A DNA stretch of 64,000 nucleotides from Synechococcus sp. HK01-R (GCF_014217855.1 NZ_CP059059.1:496001-560000); one strand, 5' to 3'; numbered from the stretch's first letter, positions 17,679 through 29,131 are shown. A program made the numbers and translations. Notes: generated by a model from the sequence alone, not told the origin.

Positions 17679-20507
17679 TCAGGTTTGAGGTTCGAAGCGG
17701 AACGGGTCCAATGCCGTCGCGCCGGGAGCGACCTTCACCGCCTTGGCACCGCGGAAGCGATCCTCCAAAAGTTCCGTAGCCAGAGGATTTTCCAACTGTC
17801 GCCGCAGCACCCGGCGCAGGGGCCTCGCTCCGTACTCCGGTTCAAAGCCCTGCTCCGCCAGGGCTCGCACAACGGCTGGGTCAACGCGCAGCTCCAGGTC
17901 CTGCTCCCGCATCAGTTGGTCCAGCTCAGCGAGCTGTAGATGCACGATCCGCTCAAGATCGTCGATCGCCAGAGGGCGGAAGCGGATTACTTCATCAATC
18001 CGGTTGAGGAATTCCGGCCTGAACTGGCGCGACAGGGCCTCATCCACCTGGGCGGCGAGGGCCTGATCGAGCGCCGCGACATCGGCCTCCGGCTGCTGCC
18101 CCTGACGGGCCCGATCCAGAATGGCGCGACTGGCCAGGTTGCTGGTCATCACCACCACCGTGTGGCGGAAATCGACGGTGCGCCCCTGGGAATCCGTGAG
18201 ACGCCCGTCATCCAGCACCTGCAGCAGGACATTGAAGACATCGGGGTGCGCCTTCTCCACCTCATCGAGCAGTAAGAGCGCATAGGGGCGCCGACGGACG
18301 GCCTCGGTGAGCTGACCACCTTCCTCATAGCCCACATAGCCGGGAGGAGCTCCAAGCAGGCGGGCCACTGCGTTGCGCTCCATGAATTCACTCATATCAA
18401 GGCGCACCAGCGACTCCTCCTCGTCAAAGAGCAGGGCTGCTAAGGCCTTAGCGAGCTCGGTCTTGCCCACCCCTGTGGGTCCGAGGAAGAGAAAGGACCC
18501 CACTGGGCGACGCGGGTCCTTCATGCCGGCCCGGGCGCGTCGGATCGCCGCTGCCACCGCCTGCACCGCTTCGGGCTGACCAATCACACGCTGGGCGAGA
18601 TGGTTCTCAAGCTCCAAAAGCTTCTGACGCTCACCCGCCAGCAGGCGCTGGACAGGGATCCCGGTCCAGCGGGCCACCACATCAGCGATGTCAGCAGCCT
18701 CCACCTGCTCCCTCAGCAGTGCTCTGCCCTCCGCCTGAGCCGAAATCAGCACCTGCTCCAGATCGCGGCGGCGCTGCTGCACGCGATGGAGCTGGTCGTA
18801 TTCCAAACGGGCGGCTTCCTCGAGATCAGCGTTCCGCTCGGCTTCGGCGATGGCATGGCGCAGATCCTCATCGTCCTGCAGGAGCTGACGCAGCTCCGCC
18901 AATTGATCCCGCTCCGCCTGCCAACGCTGACGCAGATCCTCCAGACGAGACGCAGCCTCCAGACGGGATCGCTGCAGCTGAACCCGCTCAGCCTCCGGGG
19001 CCTGCTCAGCCGATAACAGCGCCAGCTCCACCCGGCGAAGCTCCGACTCGGCATCCTCCACCACCTGAGGCTTGGAGGTCACATCCATTTTGAGCTGGGC
19101 GGCCGCCTCATCAATGAGGTCGATGGCTTTATCCGGCAGACAGCGATCACTGATGTAGCGATCCGCCAAACGGGCCGCCGCCGTGAGTGCTTCATCGGTG
19201 ATCGTCACGCCATGGTGCAGCTCATAGCGCTCCTTCAGGCCGCGCAGAATCTCGATGCTGAGCTCGATCGAAGGCTCAAGGATCGGCACCTGCTGAAAGC
19301 GTCGACTCAGGGCCGGATCCTTCTCCACCGTGCGCCGATAGTCCTCCGTCGTGGTGGCAGCGATACAACGCAGATCGCCACGGGCGAGGGCTGGTTTGAG
19401 CAAACTGCCTGCGTCGGCACTGGAGCGGTCGCTGCTGACCACCGTGTGCAGTTCATCGATGAACAGCACCACTCCCGCCTCGGGATCACTGACCTCAGCC
19501 AACACCGAGCGCAAGCGCTCCTCAAACTGGCCGCGGAACTTGGCACCCGCAATCAAGGCGCCCACATCCAGGGCGACCAGCCGCAGACCCAACAGCGAGT
19601 CGGGCACCTCACCGGCAACGATCCGCTGGGCCAGCAGTTCAGCAATCGCGGTCTTGCCCACCCCAGGAGCACCAATCAGCACCGGATTGTTCTTGCCCCG
19701 TCGGGACAGGACCTTGATCAAGCGCCGGATCTCTCCATCGCGACCGATCACCGGATCCAACTGACCGGCCTCCGCCGCCGCCGTCAGATCCCGTCCATAG
19801 AGCTCCAACGCTGAGGGTTCAGCGGGCAGCTCCGATGCCGGGGGCTGAGCCATCGACTCCATCGGCACCTGCCGAGGTGCCGCGGACTGTGGTGGTGCAA
19901 TCGGCGGTTGAGGAACAACGGACTGTTGTTGAAAAGCAGACGGTTTCTGTGCCGCCGAAGCTTGTCGTTCAGCCGATGGCCTGGGCTGAGCAGAACGCTC
20001 AGCGGAGACGGTGGGGACCACCGCCGACCCTGGCGACCAACGACGTAGCTCCGACTCGAGGCGATCGGCCGGGAGGCCTGCACTGTCGAAGAGGTCAGCC
20101 CCGATGCGTGGATCACGTCCGATCGCGATCAGCAGATGGGAGAGCTCGATCTGGCGGGATCCCCAGAGGGCGCGAGAGCGGTCCGCCGCCTCCAAGAGCT
20201 CCTCGAGATCTTCTCCAATAAAAAGATCGTCTCCCCGAGCCATGGGTTGGTCGGCGAGGAAGGCCTCCAGTCGATCCATCAGCCCCGGGACATCGAGCGG
20301 CAAGGCCCGCACCGTCTCCATGAAGCGACGGTCGCTGAACAACACCTGGAGCAAATGCTCCACATCCAATTCGGCATGGCGCCAACGACGGGCCAGATCC
20401 TGCCCAGCCAGCAGCAGATCCCAGGCCTCGTCGCTGAAGCGATCGGGCTCCATGGTGAGGCTGGCCGGTGGATCTGTGGCGGAACGCATCTCGGAAGTCA
20501 TCGTCAC
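17679..20507 (-). CDS. clpB: ClpB-type AAA+ disaggregase (ClpB2)
   Basis: 942 residues; unfolds aggregated proteins with DnaK. N-domain repeats (about 25-155), a Gln/Pro/Ala low-complexity linker (about 158-232) that is much longer than usual, AAA-1 with Walker A GAPGVGKT (279-286) and Walker B VVLFIDE (346-352), a coiled-coil middle domain (about 485-600) and AAA-2 with Walker A GPTGVGKT (676-683) and sensor/Arg-finger segments. The M-domain and absence of a ClpP-binding loop argue for ClpB over ClpC. The D1 pore loop reads AKFRG rather than KYRG. Position in front of secE-nusG is what I recall for the second ClpB of picocyanobacteria. GTG 20507 or ATG 20501 could start translation. Confidence 0.92.
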   Translation of the reverse strand: MTMTSEMRSATDPPASLTMEPDRFSDEAWDLLLAGQDLARRWRHAELDVEHLLQVLFSDRRFMETVRALPLDVPGLMDRLEAFLADQPMARGDDLFIGEDLEELLEAADRSRALWGSRQIELSHLLIAIGRDPRIGADLFDSAGLPADRLESELRRWSPGSAVVPTVSAERSAQPRPSAERQASAAQKPSAFQQQSVVPQPPIAPPQSAAPRQVPMESMAQPPASELPAEPSALELYGRDLTAAAEAGQLDPVIGRDGEIRRLIKVLSRRGKNNPVLIGAPGVGKTAIAELLAQRIVAGEVPDSLLGLRLVALDVGALIAGAKFRGQFEERLRSVLAEVSDPEAGVVLFIDELHTVVSSDRSSADAGSLLKPALARGDLRCIAATTTEDYRRTVEKDPALSRRFQQVPILEPSIELSIEILRGLKERYELHHGVTITDEALTAAARLADRYISDRCLPDKAIDLIDEAAAQLKMDVTSKPQVVEDAESELRRVELALLSAEQAPEAERVQLQRSRLEAASRLEDLRQRWQAERDQLAELRQLLQDDEDLRHAIAEAERNADLEEAARLEYDQLHRVQQRRRDLEQVLISAQAEGRALLREQVEAADIADVVARWTGIPVQRLLAGERQKLLELENHLAQRVIGQPEAVQAVAAAIRRARAGMKDPRRPVGSFLFLGPTGVGKTELAKALAALLFDEEESLVRLDMSEFMERNAVARLLGAPPGYVGYEEGGQLTEAVRRRPYALLLLDEVEKAHPDVFNVLLQVLDDGRLTDSQGRTVDFRHTVVVMTSNLASRAILDRARQGQQPEADVAALDQALAAQVDEALSRQFRPEFLNRIDEVIRFRPLAIDDLERIVHLQLAELDQLMREQDLELRVDPAVVRALAEQGFEPEYGARPLRRVLRRQLENPLATELLEDRFRGAKAVKVAPGATALDPFRFEPQT

Positions 20508-20530
20508 CCTGTTGGCGTTAGGCAGTTGCG

Positions 20531-20929
20531 TTAGGCAGCCGCCTTGGAGGAGAGCTCGATCAGCTCCACCTTGTATCCGTCGGGATCCTCCACAAAGGCG
20601 ATCACCGTGCTGCCGTGCTTCATCGGACCGGGTTCACGCACCACCCGTCCGCCTTTGCCGGCGATGGCCGCGCAGGTGGCCCGGATGTCCTCCACCCCGA
20701 GGGCGATATGGCCATAAGCGTCACCCAGCTCGTAGTGATCGGTATCCCAGTTATGGGTCAGCTCGAGCACCGAGTGCTCGCTCTCATCGCCATAACCCAC
20801 AAACGCCAGGGTGAAACGGCCCGAGGGGTACTCCTTGCGACGCAGAAGACGCATGCCCAGCACCTCGGTGTAGAAGCTCAAGGAGCGCTCCAGATCCCCG
20901 ACCCGGAGCATGGTGTGCAACATGCGCAT
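20531..20929 (-). CDS. gloA: Glyoxalase I (lactoylglutathione lyase)
   Basis: Converts the methylglyoxal-glutathione hemithioacetal to S-lactoylglutathione. 132 residues from ATG 20929 ([17 protein letters not shown]); an upstream in-frame start would add an unconserved leader. Metal ligands expected of the Ni/Zn VOC fold are visible: His in RMLHTML, Glu in SVLELTHNW, His in [10 protein letters not shown] and Glu in GYKVELIEL. Directly upstream of clpB2 and divergent from eno, which makes the methylglyoxal link to lower glycolysis natural. Confidence 0.96.
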   Translation of the reverse strand: MRMLHTMLRVGDLERSLSFYTEVLGMRLLRRKEYPSGRFTLAFVGYGDESEHSVLELTHNWDTDHYELGDAYGHIALGVEDIRATCAAIAGKGGRVVREPGPMKHGSTVIAFVEDPDGYKVELIELSSKAAA

Positions 20930-21001
20930 CAGCGTTGATCCCCCGGTTTCTCCCAGCATGGTGCCAAAGCACACAAAGGAGGGTCAGGGGGCGACCCATA
21001 G

Positions 21002-22321
<1,320 letters not shown>

Positions 22322-22324
22322 GGC

Positions 22325-24004
22325 TCAGGGACCGTTCTGGCCAAGCTGCTCAATCCGTCCATCCCGACGGAGCTTGAGTTGCAGCTTGAGCCAGCCCATG
22401 CCTACAGGAATCCCTGCCGCCACAGGCAGCAGGGCCCACAAAGGCCGAGGTCCCGCACCCAGCAGCGCAGCTGCCAGGGCCAACGAGCCCAACAGCACGG
22501 ATTGTCCGACCGCGTGTTGTGCCGTCACCATGCGCCGGAACTGACGATCGGATTCGCCCATCCGGATCTGCAGTTGCAGATCCCCTTGCTCAAGGCGCTC
22601 CAGGCTCTCGTCAAGACGGCGGGGGATCCCTGCAGCGCGGCTGCTCAGCGCTCCCACCTGACGACCAAGTTCATTGAAGAGATCGTTGGGTCCGGATCCG
22701 CTGGAAGCCATCAAGGGAAGGAGGTAGGGCTTGGCAATCGCCACCAGGCTAAAGGCGGGATCGAGGCTGCGTCCGACCCCTTCAAAGGTGGAGAGAGCCC
22801 GCATCACAAAGATCAACTCCACCGGCAGCCGGAAGGGCTGGCCATACACCAGCTCGTAGAGATCTCCCGAAAGCTTGTCGATCACATTGGCGCTGAAGGG
22901 AGGCGTGAGCGCCTCCTGCAACATCAACCGCACCAAACGCCTAACCGGCCCGATGTCCACATCACGGGCGATCACCCCGGCGGCCTGCATCTCACTGACC
23001 AGAGCCGCCGCATCCCTTGAGGCCGCCGCACGGACCATGGCACCCAGCCGCCGACGTAGGCCATCGGAGAGCAGCCCCATCATCCCGAAGTCGTAATAGA
23101 TCAGGGCGCCATCACTAGCGACAGCGAGGTTGCCGGGATGGGGATCAGCATGGAAAAAGCCAAAGCGCACCAGTTGCTGCAGATAACTGGCCGCTCCGAT
23201 TTCAGCCACAGACGAAGGCTCGATCCCTGCGGCAACAAGGGCAGGGCGATCATTGACCTTGATCCCCGGCAAATAATCCAGGCAAAGCACCCGACGGCTG
23301 CTCAGCTCCCAGATCACCCCGGGCACCCGGATGCGTGGCTCATCGAGAAACTGCTGCCGGAAGCGGGCGGCATGCTGAGCCTCCAAGCGGAAGTCCAGTT
23401 CCCGCAACAACACTCTCCTGCATTCCTGAGCGATCGCGACCCAATCGCGGCCCCGGCCCCAACTGGGATGCCGCTGCAGAACGGCAGCCACCTGCTGCAT
23501 CACCTCCAGATCAAGGCGAAACAGGCGTTCGAGCCCCGGGCGCTGAATTTTGAGCACCACCTGCCGACCGCTTCGCAGGCTGGCGCGATGCACCTGGGCC
23601 AAGGAGGCAGCGCCGAGGGGCTGCTGATCCAGATCGATGATCTCGGCGCAACGGGCTCCGAGCTCGTCCTCCAGCACCGCCTGGGCCCGGTCAAACGAAA
23701 AGGCAGGCACCCGGTCCTGAAGATCAGCCAATTCCGACACCCAACCCGCCGGCAGCACATCGGGCCGGGCCGAAAGCAGCTGACCGAGCTTGATGAAGGC
23801 CGAGCCAAGGGCGAGCAGTTCAGCCGTCAGCCAGCGGGCACGTTGCTGCTGACGGGCCTGACGCCGTTCGGCGCTGCAACCGCCGGGATAGGTCCAGGCG
23901 CAACCATCCCACCAGAGCAGAACGATGAGCGTGAGCACTGCACGCCAGATGCGCAAGGCACGCAGCACACTGCGCAGGGGCATAGGAAGCGCCGGAGCCC
24001 CCAT
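22325..24004 (-). CDS. ABC1/UbiB family atypical kinase
   Basis: 559 residues. UbiB-family proteins support quinone (here probably plastoquinone/tocopherol) metabolism as membrane-linked ATPases. The inhibitory KxGQ helix is present (SAFIKLGQLLSARPDVLP), with the Ala-rich loop GAASLAQVHRASLRSGRQVVLKIQRPG, the catalytic HADPHPGNLAVASDG and the metal-binding YYDFGMMG. The N-terminus has a hydrophobic stretch (AVLTLIVLLWW) and two more near the C-terminus (SVLLGSLALAAALLGAG and WALLPVAAGIPVGMGWL). ATG at 24004 overlaps the upstream gene's TGA by one base, so translation is coupled. Confidence 0.93.
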   Translation of the reverse strand: MGAPALPMPLRSVLRALRIWRAVLTLIVLLWWDGCAWTYPGGCSAERRQARQQQRARWLTAELLALGSAFIKLGQLLSARPDVLPAGWVSELADLQDRVPAFSFDRAQAVLEDELGARCAEIIDLDQQPLGAASLAQVHRASLRSGRQVVLKIQRPGLERLFRLDLEVMQQVAAVLQRHPSWGRGRDWVAIAQECRRVLLRELDFRLEAQHAARFRQQFLDEPRIRVPGVIWELSSRRVLCLDYLPGIKVNDRPALVAAGIEPSSVAEIGAASYLQQLVRFGFFHADPHPGNLAVASDGALIYYDFGMMGLLSDGLRRRLGAMVRAAASRDAAALVSEMQAAGVIARDVDIGPVRRLVRLMLQEALTPPFSANVIDKLSGDLYELVYGQPFRLPVELIFVMRALSTFEGVGRSLDPAFSLVAIAKPYLLPLMASSGSGPNDLFNELGRQVGALSSRAAGIPRRLDESLERLEQGDLQLQIRMGESDRQFRRMVTAQHAVGQSVLLGSLALAAALLGAGPRPLWALLPVAAGIPVGMGWLKLQLKLRRDGRIEQLGQNGP

Positions 24005-24315
24005 CAGGGTGTCTCCTCCATCAAGCGGCTGAGCTCCGCAACCCGCGCACGGAGGCCATCAATCTGCTGCTGGGGATCCACATCCCCAACGGGGCCTGCG
24101 GGCTGTGCGGGGTCAGACGGCTCCTGGCCATCGGAATCCAGTCGTTCCGCTTCCGCCCGCACCTCGTCTTGAAAAAGATCCCATTCTCTGCGCAGCCGCT
24201 CAGGTGCGTCCTGGGCAATCACGGCCACTTCAGCGGCCGCCTCCGCCAAGCCATGGCCAAGGCGAGCGGCCAAGCGGTGCATGGTGGCTCTGATCAGGGC
24301 ATCAGGAGAGGGCAT
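24004..24315 (-). CDS. Small helical protein coupled to the UbiB-family gene
   Basis: 103 residues, strongly helical and acidic, with two heptad-like segments (ALIRATMHRLAARLGHGLAEAAAEVAVIAQDAPERLRREWDLF and the C-terminal QQQIDGLRARVAELSRLMEETP) separated by a Pro/Gly/Asp spacer. The layout (phasin-like helices followed by a short coiled coil) is common in small proteins next to ABC1 kinases in cyanobacteria, but I know no assigned function. Its stop codon overlaps the next gene's start (TGATG). Confidence 0.7.
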   Translation of the reverse strand: MPSPDALIRATMHRLAARLGHGLAEAAAEVAVIAQDAPERLRREWDLFQDEVRAEAERLDSDGQEPSDPAQPAGPVGDVDPQQQIDGLRARVAELSRLMEETP

Positions 24316-24384
24316 GACCTCGACAGAGCTGATGCTGAAACTGTGGCAGATACCCGGCGGAAAGCGCGATCCCCAACCAGCGGC

Positions 24385-24951
24385 CTAGGGGGTCGGGGGA
24401 GCGACCGGCGCCGCCGGGAAGGGAGCGAGAGGAGCGGGCGACGCTGGCTGGGCCTGAACCGGGGCGGGTTCGGCCACAGCTCGCGCTGGCTCAGGCTTGG
24501 GCAGCACAGGCGCGGGAACCACCGGAGTGGGCTCGGCCCAGACCGGCTCAGGCAGCGCCTGCTCTGGCAGCGGGCCAAGGGCAGCCTGCTGCTCTGCATT
24601 GCGCTTGGCTTCAGCAGCAAGGCGCTCCGCCTCTAGGGCAGCTTTCTCGGCTTCACGCTGGCGGGCCAGCTCCGCCTCTTCGGCTGCCACATCAGCAGTC
24701 AATGCCTGATGATCGTCACCGTGGAGTCGCCGCAGATCCTCAAGGGTCTGTCCGGGGAATGGCTGCGCTGCGAACCCCTCACGTTGAGGCTTCTGCAAAG
24801 CACCCTGCATCACGATGATGCGTTGGGTGATGCCGTAGCCCAGGGCAAAACAAGCGCCTGCCACGAGCGGACCCACCCAGAAGCGGGGTCGCGTCGGCCG
24901 CTCAGGTGCTGCCTGGGACGTGGACTCCTTGGCCAAGGGAAAAGCGTCCAA
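24385..24951 (-). CDS. Membrane-anchored coiled-coil / Pro-Ala-rich protein
   Basis: 188 residues from a TTG at 24951. One transmembrane segment (about 26-45, VGPLVAGACFALGYGITQRIIV) is followed by a short conserved-looking part (REGFAAQPFPGQTLEDLRRLHGD), an acidic/basic coiled coil (about 85-120, EEAELARQREAEKAALEAERLAAEAK) and a Pro/Ala/Val tail of low complexity. Function unknown; a periplasm- or lumen-facing structural protein is one reading. Same direction as the two downstream genes, 69-base gap. Confidence 0.65.
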   Translation of the reverse strand: MDAFPLAKESTSQAAPERPTRPRFWVGPLVAGACFALGYGITQRIIVMQGALQKPQREGFAAQPFPGQTLEDLRRLHGDDHQALTADVAAEEAELARQREAEKAALEAERLAAEAKRNAEQQAALGPLPEQALPEPVWAEPTPVVPAPVLPKPEPARAVAEPAPVQAQPASPAPLAPFPAAPVAPPTP

Positions 24952-24984
24952 TTCACAGGTCCATCCTGGCAGCCGCGACTGGGA

Positions 24985-26277
24985 TCAAGTGGTGTAATCG
25001 GCGTTGATGCGCACGTATTGATCCGAGAGGTCACATCCCCAGGCACGGCCACTGCAGGAGCCATCACCCAGCTCCAATCGGATCAAGACGCTGTCGTCCT
25101 GGAGATAGGCCCCTGCAGCCCGCTGCCTCAGATAGCCCGAAGCGGCATCCCGGTCAAAGGGAAGGGGCCGCCCTGCAGCCATCAGCTGATAGGGCCCCAG
25201 CCATAGAGCCACCGCTTCGGGGTCAAAGTCCACACCGGAACGACCGGCAGCCGCCACGATCCGTCCCCAGTTGGGGTCGCGCCCATGCACGGCTGTTTTC
25301 ACAAGCGATGAGCCACAGACCGTGCGGGCGATCAGAAGGGCCTCTGCTTCCGTTGCCGCACCCTGGACCAGCACATCGATCAAGCAGGTCGCACCCTCTC
25401 CATCACGGGCGATGGCGCGGGCCAGATGCTGTGCCACCAGGGTCACACCTTCCTCAAGAGCCGCCAGATCGGCGGGAGCCAGCGGCTCGCCAGCAGCAAA
25501 GGCAAGGAAAGTGTCATTGGTGCTGGTGTCTCCATCCACCGTGATCGCATTGAAGGAGCGATCCACCGCTCGCTTCACCATCGCCTGCCAGACCTCAGCC
25601 GGCACGCCGGCATCACAGGTGAGATAGCCGAGCATGGTGGCCATATCGGGATGGATCATCCCAGAACCCTTGGCCATGCCGCCGATCCGAACGCGACGGC
25701 CGCCGAGGTCCGCCTCAAGGGCGATCTGCTTATCGATTAAGTCGGTCGTCAGGATCGCGGTGGCGGCTGCAGCCCCGCCCTCAGAGCTGAGCGCGTCGAC
25801 CAGGGGATCCAAGCCCGCCAGCAGGGTGTCCATCGGGATCGGCACACCGATCACGCCGGTCGAACAAATCAGCACATCGTCAGCATCCAGGCCCAAACGA
25901 TCAGCCAGCGCCTGCGTAGCCCTCTGGCTATCAATCAAGCCGCGATCGCCGGTGCAGGCATTCGCCTGCCCTGAATTGGTGAGCACGGCCCTGGCCCGAC
26001 CCGAGCTCGCAGCCAACCGCTGCGCGCAAAGATCCACACAGGCGGCACGCACCACGGAGGTGGTGAAAGTGCCGGCGCAAACAGCGCCTTCCGGGGCCAG
26101 CAACAAGGAGAGATCCGACTTACCGGAGGCCTTCAGTCCTGCGGTGATGCCAGCCGCTTCAAACCCCTGTGGTGCGGTGATGCCCCCCTCCAGGGGAGTC
26201 CATGAGATCGATGAGCCGCTGGTAGCCGCAAGCACGTGCGCACGCGAGACACTGGATCCATCCTGACGCCGCGCCAT
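24985..26277 (-). CDS. argJ: Bifunctional glutamate N-acetyltransferase / amino-acid acetyltransferase ArgJ
   Basis: Transfers acetyl from N-acetylornithine to glutamate in the cyclic arginine pathway and can use acetyl-CoA. 430 residues from ATG 26277; the frame remains open upstream but inside coaE antisense. Family marks: GGITAPQGFEAAGITAGLKASGKSDLSLL, LTNSGQANACTGDRG, CSTGVIG, and the self-cleavage site KGSGMIHPDMATMLGYL followed by TCDA, which splits the protein into alpha and beta chains; the C-terminal NADYTT is also conserved. Its start codon overlaps that of the divergent coaE by two bases, so a later GTG such as VSRAHVL may be the real start. Confidence 0.96.
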   Translation of the reverse strand: MARRQDGSSVSRAHVLAATSGSSISWTPLEGGITAPQGFEAAGITAGLKASGKSDLSLLLAPEGAVCAGTFTTSVVRAACVDLCAQRLAASSGRARAVLTNSGQANACTGDRGLIDSQRATQALADRLGLDADDVLICSTGVIGVPIPMDTLLAGLDPLVDALSSEGGAAAATAILTTDLIDKQIALEADLGGRRVRIGGMAKGSGMIHPDMATMLGYLTCDAGVPAEVWQAMVKRAVDRSFNAITVDGDTSTNDTFLAFAAGEPLAPADLAALEEGVTLVAQHLARAIARDGEGATCLIDVLVQGAATEAEALLIARTVCGSSLVKTAVHGRDPNWGRIVAAAGRSGVDFDPEAVALWLGPYQLMAAGRPLPFDRDAASGYLRQRAAGAYLQDDSVLIRLELGDGSCSGRAWGCDLSDQYVRINADYTT

Positions 26278-26872
26278 GCCCAGCCAACGCCGGATTGGCC
26301 TCACCGGAGGCATCGCCAGCGGCAAGAGCAGTGTTGGTCGCTGGTTGGCCGACAGGGGCATTCCACTACTGGATGCCGACCAAATCGCCCGTGACGCCCT
26401 AGTCACCGGAAGCGAGGGTGCCAAACGGGTGCTGGAACACTTCGGAGATCGGGTGCTGGCAAGCGGTTCGACCGTGGTAGACGGGCGCATCGATCGCGCG
26501 GCCCTGGCCCGGATCGTGTTCAGCGACCCAGACGAGCGGCGTTGGCTCGAGCGGCTGGTCCACCCCCTCGTCCGCGATCACTTCGATGGGGAGCTGCTGA
26601 GGCTCGAGCAGGAGCCAATCGTGGTGCTGATGATTCCGCTGCTGTTTGAAGCAGGCCTGGAGAGCCTCTGCACAGAAATCTGGGTTGTGACCTGCTCAGA
26701 ACAGCAGCAACAAGAGCGACTGATGGCCCGAGATGCGCTGACGGCCGAGGAAGCCCGGCTCAGGATCGCCGCTCAGCTGCCCCTCGCCAGCAAATGCGCC
26801 AAAGCAGACCTGGTGATTGACAACGGTGACCGGCCAGAAGCGTGGACCGTGCTGGTCGAATCACAGCTCTGA
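26276..26872 (+). CDS. coaE: Dephospho-CoA kinase
   Basis: Phosphorylates dephospho-CoA at the ribose 3' position, the last step of CoA synthesis. 198 residues. P-loop GLTGGIASGKSSVGRWL (residues 8-24), then LLDADQIARDAL, HPLVRDHF and VLMIPLLFEAGLE; the LID/C-terminal segment is VTCSEQQQQERLMARD. Begins on the CATG shared with argJ. Confidence 0.96.
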   Translation: MPSQRRIGLTGGIASGKSSVGRWLADRGIPLLDADQIARDALVTGSEGAKRVLEHFGDRVLASGSTVVDGRIDRAALARIVFSDPDERRWLERLVHPLVRDHFDGELLRLEQEPIVVLMIPLLFEAGLESLCTEIWVVTCSEQQQQERLMARDALTAEEARLRIAAQLPLASKCAKADLVIDNGDRPEAWTVLVESQL

Positions 26873-26943
26873 GATCCAGTCCTGATCGGGAGAACCTCAC
26901 GAGAAGCGCACCGCACGCTGACAACAACGGCCACCGAACCTGC

Positions 26944-26965
26944 GCCCCGCCCATGGCGGGGCTTA
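26944..26965 (+). terminator. Weak hairpin terminator after coaE
   Basis: Eight-bp stem GCCCCGCC / GGCGGGGC around the loop CAT, followed by only TT before A. Position 70 bases after the coaE stop fits a terminator, but the short T-tract makes it weak. Confidence 0.4.
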
Positions 26966-26999
26966 CCCATCGCCAGGGATTGTCCATCAGAATTCAGGC

Positions 27000-27557
27000 A
27001 TGAACCACCTGCTCCACCTGAGCGCCGTCGGCTTGAGCGCCTTCACCATGGCCGCCGCCAGCATTAGCTGCGGCAACGCTGCCCAAGCACAGGCGATCAC
27101 ATTCCGCTGTTATGACCGTGAATCAGGAGCCCTTGTCGCTGTCAGCGCAATCGACCTGAGCTCATCACAAGTGAGCTGCATGCCGGCTGCCGAGTCGGAG
27201 GGTTGGCCAAATCCAGATCCAGGCGAAGCTCCAGCACCAGGCAACGCTTCAGTCCCTGACAGCAGCCCGAACGATCCCCTCGCCGCACGACGCAGCATCA
27301 ACCTGGCTCGCGATACAGCAATCCGGCTCAACGGTGGGCTCAGCGTCTACAGACCCGCCAGTTGCATGTTCGCCGGCGCCGCGGGCAATCCCTGCCTCAG
27401 CCGGGAAAATGACGACTTCGTCTTCAACATCCCTGGAGGGCCACCGGGTTGGGAGCAGAGCGGTGAAGCCCCCAGCATTCAGACAATTCTGAAAATCGCC
27501 GCCGATGGCCGCTCGGTGCTGAACGAGCTATACAACGGCCCTCCGCAAACCAACTGA
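27000..27557 (+). CDS. Exported Cys-containing protein, unknown function
   Basis: 185 residues. A clear signal peptide (MNHLLHLSAVGLSAFTMAAASISCGNAAQAQA, cleavage after residue 32). The mature part holds CYDRESGALVAV, SSQVSCMPA, a Pro/Asp spacer, then SCMFAGAAGNPCLSRENDDFVFNIPGGPPGWEQSGE and a conserved-looking C-terminus (TILKIAADGRSVLNELYNG). Four Cys in the mature domain could give two disulfides. I do not recognise the family. It converges on gatB, 9 bases apart. Confidence 0.75.
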   Translation: MNHLLHLSAVGLSAFTMAAASISCGNAAQAQAITFRCYDRESGALVAVSAIDLSSSQVSCMPAAESEGWPNPDPGEAPAPGNASVPDSSPNDPLAARRSINLARDTAIRLNGGLSVYRPASCMFAGAAGNPCLSRENDDFVFNIPGGPPGWEQSGEAPSIQTILKIAADGRSVLNELYNGPPQTN

Positions 27558-27566
27558 GACGGAGCA

Positions 27567-29054
27567 TTAGCCCCCCTTCAGTTTCTGAGTGAGGATCTGA
27601 TTCGCCAGCTTCGGATCAGCCTTACCGCCGGTCTTCTTCATCAGCTGGCCCACAAAGAAACCCTGCAGCTTGTTCTTACCGCCGCGGAAAGCTTCCACCT
27701 CCTCAGGGTGAGCAGCCAGGAGCTCTTCGACGATGGCGGTGATCGCGGCCGGGTCGCTGATCATGCCCAGGCCTCGCTCATCGACGATCTTGGCCGGTGA
27801 GCCACCCTGCTCGAGCAACTCAGGAAGGATTTCCTTGGCGATCTTGCCGCTGATCTTGCCGCCATCGATCAGTTGCACCATTTCCGCGAGCTGCTCCGCG
27901 CGGAAGGGCAAGTCCCCGTAGCTGAGACGGTTGCTGTTCACATAGGCGGCGATATCGCCCGTGATCCAGTTGGCAGCAAGCTTGGCGTCAGCACCTGCAG
28001 CCACCACAGCCTCGAAATAATCCGCCATCGGACGTTCGTCGGTGAGCACCCGGGCGTCGTATTGCGACAGACCAAGGGTCTCCGCATAGCGATGGCGCTT
28101 AGCCGCGGGCAGCTCCGGCAGTTCGGCGCGCCAGGCTTCGCGCTGATCCACGCTCACCTCGATCGGCCCAAGGTCAGGATCGGGGAAGTAGCGGTAATCA
28201 CTGGCTCCCTCCTTACCGCGCATGCTCTTCGTGAGCTGCTTGCCCTCATCCCAGAGTCGGGTCTCCTGCACCACGGGTTCGCCGGTTTCATAGGCCTTGA
28301 TCTGGCGCTGAATTTCGTAGTCACAGGCCTTCTGAATCGCCGAGAAGGAGTTCATGTTCTTGATCTCCACCTTGGTGCCAAAGGGGGCATCAGGCCCCTG
28401 GCGCACGGAGATATTGACGTCACAACGCAGGGAACCCTCCTGCATGTTTCCATCGCTCACGCCTAAGTAGCGCATGATCCGGCGGATCTCAGAGGCGTAT
28501 TCAGCAGCCTCGCGACCGGTGCGCAGATCGGGCTTGCTGACGATCTCAGCGAGCGCAACCCCAGCGCGGTTGTAATCCACAAGGGAATGGGTGGAACCCG
28601 CCAGTCGATCGCTGCCGGCATGCACCAGCTTGCCCGCGTCCTCCTCCATGTGCAGACGCTCGATACCGATGCGTTTGAGGTAAGTGTCTTTGCCTTTTTC
28701 TGCCACTTCCACCTCGATCCAGCCGTCCTCAGCGATCGGTTCGTCGTACTGAGAGATCTGGTAGTTCTTCGGCAGATCGGGATAGAAATACTGTTTGCGG
28801 TCGAACTTGCAGTGCTCCGCGATGTTGAGGTTGAGGGCCATCGCCGCCTTCACCGCATACTCGAGCACCTTCTGATTCAGCACAGGCAAGGTGCCGGGCA
28901 AACCGCACACCACCGGGTCGATGTGGGTGTTGGGGTCATCACCGAAGGCCGTGGAGGCGCTGGTGAAGATCTTGCTCTCGGTGCCCAGCTGCACATGGGT
29001 CTCCAGACCGATCACGGCTTCCCAGTTGCCCGTGCCCGCGCCGTTCGCTGCCAT
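27567..29054 (-). CDS. gatB: Asp-tRNA(Asn)/Glu-tRNA(Gln) amidotransferase subunit B
   Basis: Kinase subunit of GatCAB, which turns Glu-tRNA(Gln) into Gln-tRNA(Gln). 495 residues. Signatures: WEAVIGLETHVQLGTESKIF, VCGLPGTLPVLNQKVLEYA, FDRKQYFYPDLPKNYQISQYD, LVDYNRAGVALAEIVSKPD, MQEGSLRCDVNISVR, and KIEIKNMNSF-type EIKNMNSFSAIQKACDYE; the C-terminal helical YqeY-like tail ends in PKLANQILTQKL. Divergent from thiO with a 77-base gap. Confidence 0.97.
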   Translation of the reverse strand: MAANGAGTGNWEAVIGLETHVQLGTESKIFTSASTAFGDDPNTHIDPVVCGLPGTLPVLNQKVLEYAVKAAMALNLNIAEHCKFDRKQYFYPDLPKNYQISQYDEPIAEDGWIEVEVAEKGKDTYLKRIGIERLHMEEDAGKLVHAGSDRLAGSTHSLVDYNRAGVALAEIVSKPDLRTGREAAEYASEIRRIMRYLGVSDGNMQEGSLRCDVNISVRQGPDAPFGTKVEIKNMNSFSAIQKACDYEIQRQIKAYETGEPVVQETRLWDEGKQLTKSMRGKEGASDYRYFPDPDLGPIEVSVDQREAWRAELPELPAAKRHRYAETLGLSQYDARVLTDERPMADYFEAVVAAGADAKLAANWITGDIAAYVNSNRLSYGDLPFRAEQLAEMVQLIDGGKISGKIAKEILPELLEQGGSPAKIVDERGLGMISDPAAITAIVEELLAAHPEEVEAFRGGKNKLQGFFVGQLMKKTGGKADPKLANQILTQKLKGG

Positions 29055-29131
29055 CCGCCCAGATCCCTGCTAGCCGGCCAATCCTATGGAACGACGTCGT
29101 TAAGGTCGGGTGTCTGAACCACAAGGGGGCA

